Below, one piece after another: positions 3,621-5,423 of a DNA stretch of 5,423 nt. A program made the translations under genes and the position numbers. The stretch's first letter is position 1, and the number at the start of each line of letters is the position of its first letter. Origin of the DNA: Treponema sp. (lineage in GTDB: Bacteria; Spirochaetota; Spirochaetia; Treponematales; Breznakiellaceae); NCBI GenBank assembly GCA_031283505.1, contig JAITBO010000176.1, forward strand, positions 1 through 5,423, read 5' to 3'. Under the pieces are notes generated by a model. It worked only from the letters and a program-made list of their open reading frames with translations, was not told the origin of the DNA and searched no databases.

Positions 3621-5132
3621 CTATCCCGCAAACGCCTTCTTGAGCAGGTCTAAATCCAGTCCGGGGTAGACCGGAAAACGATCCAAAAGTTTTTTCACCC
3701 GGACCAGGACTTCGGCCTTGGCCCCTTCTTCTATCACGTACTTCGCCTTGCTCTTTTTGGCCGGGTCCCTGGCGTCAGGGGTGGGATTGGTGTTTTTCAG
3801 CACCAGGGCAATAACGGCGCCGAGTTCTTCCATTTCGGCGGTTCCCATCCCCAGAGTGGTGACGGCGGCGGTTCCGATACGCAGGCCGGAGGTGTACCAG
3901 GGGCCGTTGGGATCAAAGGGAAGGCTGTTCCTGTTCAAGGTGATATGAGCCTCGTGAAGGGCGCTTTCAGCCTGGCGGCCGGTGATGCCCAGGGGACGGA
4001 CGTTGACCAGAAAGAGGTGGTTGTCGGTACCGCCGGTGAGAACTTCAATGCCGTTTTGGACGCACGAAGCGGCCAGGGCCTGGGTGTTTTCCACAATACG
4101 GCGGGCATAGTCCCGGAACTCAGGCTGCCCGGCCTCCCTAAAAGCCACGGCTTTGGCGGCGATGACATGGGGCAGGGGTCCGCCCATGGTGAGAGGGCAA
4201 CCCTTGTCCAAAGCCTCGGCGAATTCGGCGGTGGAGAGGACCAACCCCGCCCTGGGACCCCTCAGGGTCTTGTGGGTGGTGCTGGTTACCACATGGGCGT
4301 GGAGGACAGGATCGTAGTCGCCGGTAAAGACCTTACCCGCCACAAGGCCGGCAAAATGGGCCATGTCCACCATGAACACCGCTCCCACGCCGTCGGCTAT
4401 TTCCCGCATCCGCTTAAAGTCGATTTTCCGGGGATAGGCGGAATAACCGGCAAGGAGGATGAGGGGCTTCACTTCCCGCGCCTGCTCTTCAATGGCGTCA
4501 TAATCCAGAACCCCGGTTTCTTTGGATACCGTATAACTGTAAACATCGAACATCCGCGCGGAGATATTGTAACGATACCCGTGGGTCAAATGGCCCCCGG
4601 AGTAGTAGTCCAGCCCCAGAAGCCGCTGGTTCCCCAACTCCGCCTTGAGTTCCTTCCATTGGACATCGGTGAGCTTATAAAGGTTGGTTTCCCCGTATTT
4701 GGCCAGAGCGGGCGCTTCGATGCGGGTGGCAAGAATAGCCCAGTACGCCAGAATGTTGGCGTCCGCCCCGCAGTGAGGCTGGACATTGGCGTATTCCGCC
4801 CCGAATATCTTGCGGGCTTCCTCCGCCGCCAAAGACTCCACAGCATCCACATTTTCGTTGCCGGCGTAGAACCGGTGGGCGGGCATTCCCTCGGCATATT
4901 TGTCGGTAAGGAGGTTCCCCATGGCAAACTGTACAGCCAAAGAACAGTAGTTTTCGCTGGCGATAAGCTTGACCCGCTTCCGCTGATTTTCAAGCTCCCG
5001 GACTATGGAACAGGCGATTTCCGGGGCGACCCTGGCGGTTTCCCACAGATTGCAAAGATAGGCAAGAAAGCCGGTATCCACCTTTTCGGGAGGGGTAACG
5101 GCAAGGTAGGCGCTTATGGGGTTTATATTCAT
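3621..5132 (-). CDS. glyA: Serine hydroxymethyltransferase, long spirochaete/chlamydia-type form
   Basis: The protein has 503 residues. It is the cytoplasmic, PLP-dependent enzyme that converts serine and tetrahydrofolate to glycine and 5,10-methylene-tetrahydrofolate. Visible active-site features are LIASENYCS (57-64), KYAEGMPAHRFYAGNENVD (78-96), VQPHCGADAN (117-126, PLP-stacking His120), GGHLTHG (179-185), VDMAHFAGLVAG (255-266, Asp256 for the PLP nitrogen), and TTHKTLRGPRAG (285-296), with Lys288 equivalent to the Schiff-base Lys229 of E. coli. SGLRIGTAA (415-423) carries the carboxylate-binding Arg418. The usual length is about 415-430. The excess is mainly an insertion at about 138-168 (ALAKYGETNLYKLTDVQWKE region), a longer N-terminus, and a charged insertion at about 448-468 (NPTPDARDPAKKSKAKYVIE). 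The ATG at 5130-5132 has no recognisable ribosome binding site upstream. It stands alone, convergent with the MBL gene, with an IS end about 60 bp upstream in the same orientation. Confidence 0.97.
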   Translation of the reverse strand: MNINPISAYLAVTPPEKVDTGFLAYLCNLWETARVAPEIACSIVRELENQRKRVKLIASENYCSLAVQFAMGNLLTDKYAEGMPAHRFYAGNENVDAVESLAAEEARKIFGAEYANVQPHCGADANILAYWAILATRIEAPALAKYGETNLYKLTDVQWKELKAELGNQRLLGLDYYSGGHLTHGYRYNISARMFDVYSYTVSKETGVLDYDAIEEQAREVKPLILLAGYSAYPRKIDFKRMREIADGVGAVFMVDMAHFAGLVAGKVFTGDYDPVLHAHVVTSTTHKTLRGPRAGLVLSTAEFAEALDKGCPLTMGGPLPHVIAAKAVAFREAGQPEFRDYARRIVENTQALAASCVQNGIEVLTGGTDNHLFLVNVRPLGITGRQAESALHEAHITLNRNSLPFDPNGPWYTSGLRIGTAAVTTLGMGTAEMEELGAVIALVLKNTNPTPDARDPAKKSKAKYVIEEGAKAEVLVRVKKLLDRFPVYPGLDLDLLKKAFAG

Positions 5133-5192
5133 GTCTTACAATAGCCGGAGAAAATGGAGATATTCAAGAGGTCGCATTGCCTAATAATTAAT
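5133..5192 (-). promoter_or_regulatory. glyA: Short glyA upstream region adjoining an IS end; weak promoter candidate
   Basis: Only 60 bp separate the transposase stop from the glyA ATG. On the minus strand TTGAAT (5162-5167) and TATTGT (5138-5143) are spaced by 18 bases like a weak sigma-70 promoter. Transcription would then start at or next to the ATG and give a nearly leaderless mRNA, which would agree with the missing Shine-Dalgarno sequence. The segment TTAGGCAATGCGACC just after the transposase stop may be part of the IS terminal sequence, judged by position only. Readthrough from the IS is an alternative source of glyA transcription. Confidence 0.3.
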
Positions 5193-5423
5193 CTAGATCT
5201 GCCCAACCGCCTCGTTCAGCCTCCGGTTCATTGCTACCGGGTTATAACCCGCCTTCCGCCGCAGAAGCTCGGCCTTGCACTCCTCCGATACATCAGGCGA
5301 TTCCATCAGCCGTTCATAGGGTGTCCTCGGCTCCTTTTCGTAGACCTTCCGGTAGCGACCGTCCGCCTGTTGCTCTTTGGCAATCAGACGGAACGAGGGC
5401 ATCCAGTAATTATACAGCGGGCA
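5193..5423 (-). CDS. IS transposase, C-terminal fragment (5' part outside window)
   Basis: The frame is open from the window's right edge to TAG at 5193-5195 and encodes 76 residues beginning CPLYNYWMPSFRLIAKE. The text RYRKVYEKEPRTPYERLMES, then PDVSEECKAELLRRK and YNPVAMNRRLNEAV, is the typical C-terminal region after the integrase core in this transposase family. It begins with the same CPxYN motif at which the left fragment (2-307) stops, so the two windows of sequence are nearly complementary parts of the same family. They are separate copies: the 17 shared bases differ at two positions and the strands are opposite. The catalytic residues are outside the window, so activity cannot be judged. 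It reads towards glyA. Confidence 0.88.
   Translation of the reverse strand, partial: CPLYNYWMPSFRLIAKEQQADGRYRKVYEKEPRTPYERLMESPDVSEECKAELLRRKAGYNPVAMNRRLNEAVGQI

Noticed and set aside
3945..5144. Long plus-strand open frame (399 codons) antisense to glyA
   Set aside because: It is the mirror of a clearly conserved enzyme. Its translation has no domain-like pattern, and its length is explained by the GC-rich codon bias of glyA.

Overview
The window looks like a chromosomal segment of a spirochaete, most likely a Treponema of the insect-gut type. The basis is protein style, not a search. The serine hydroxymethyltransferase is the long (about 500-residue) form I associate with treponemes and chlamydiae. 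A stand-alone DbpA-type RNA-binding protein is present, of a kind I recall from treponemes. The non-coding DNA is full of palindromic repeats. GC content is moderate in genes and lower between them. Genus assignment is inference, at about 0.65.

Layout, left to right. Bases 2-307 are the end of an IS transposase frame (D-x35-E integrase core) that lacks its usual C-terminal segment. Bases 308-642 carry no gene but hold five consecutive palindromic elements. A 243-residue protein with a DbpA-type RNA-binding domain follows (643-1374, +). Its 3' end overlaps by 45 bp a convergent gene for a 390-residue membrane protein of unknown function (1330-2502, -). That gene is divergent, with only 23 bp between start codons, from a metallo-beta-lactamase-fold hydrolase of the glyoxalase II/YcbL type (2526-3218, +). 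Bases 3219-3620 form a second gene-poor stretch. It contains a nested, multi-arm inverted-repeat structure (3279-3390), a long palindrome (3497-3560) and two smaller hairpins. glyA follows on the minus strand (3621-5132). About 60 bp upstream of it is the C-terminal end of a second IS transposase of the same family (5193-5423, -), which runs off the window.

Functionally, glyA is core one-carbon metabolism (serine to glycine plus methylene-tetrahydrofolate). The MBL protein is probably a thioester hydrolase in detoxification. The DbpA-domain protein probably binds structured RNA, perhaps rRNA. There is no obvious pathway joining these genes; they look like ordinary chromosomal genes between mobile or repetitive DNA. 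The most unusual material is non-coding: several elements whose arms fold on themselves, two of them as a stem carrying two directly abutting hairpins, and two related long palindromes at distant sites. I see no defence system, CRISPR array, tRNA or rRNA gene.
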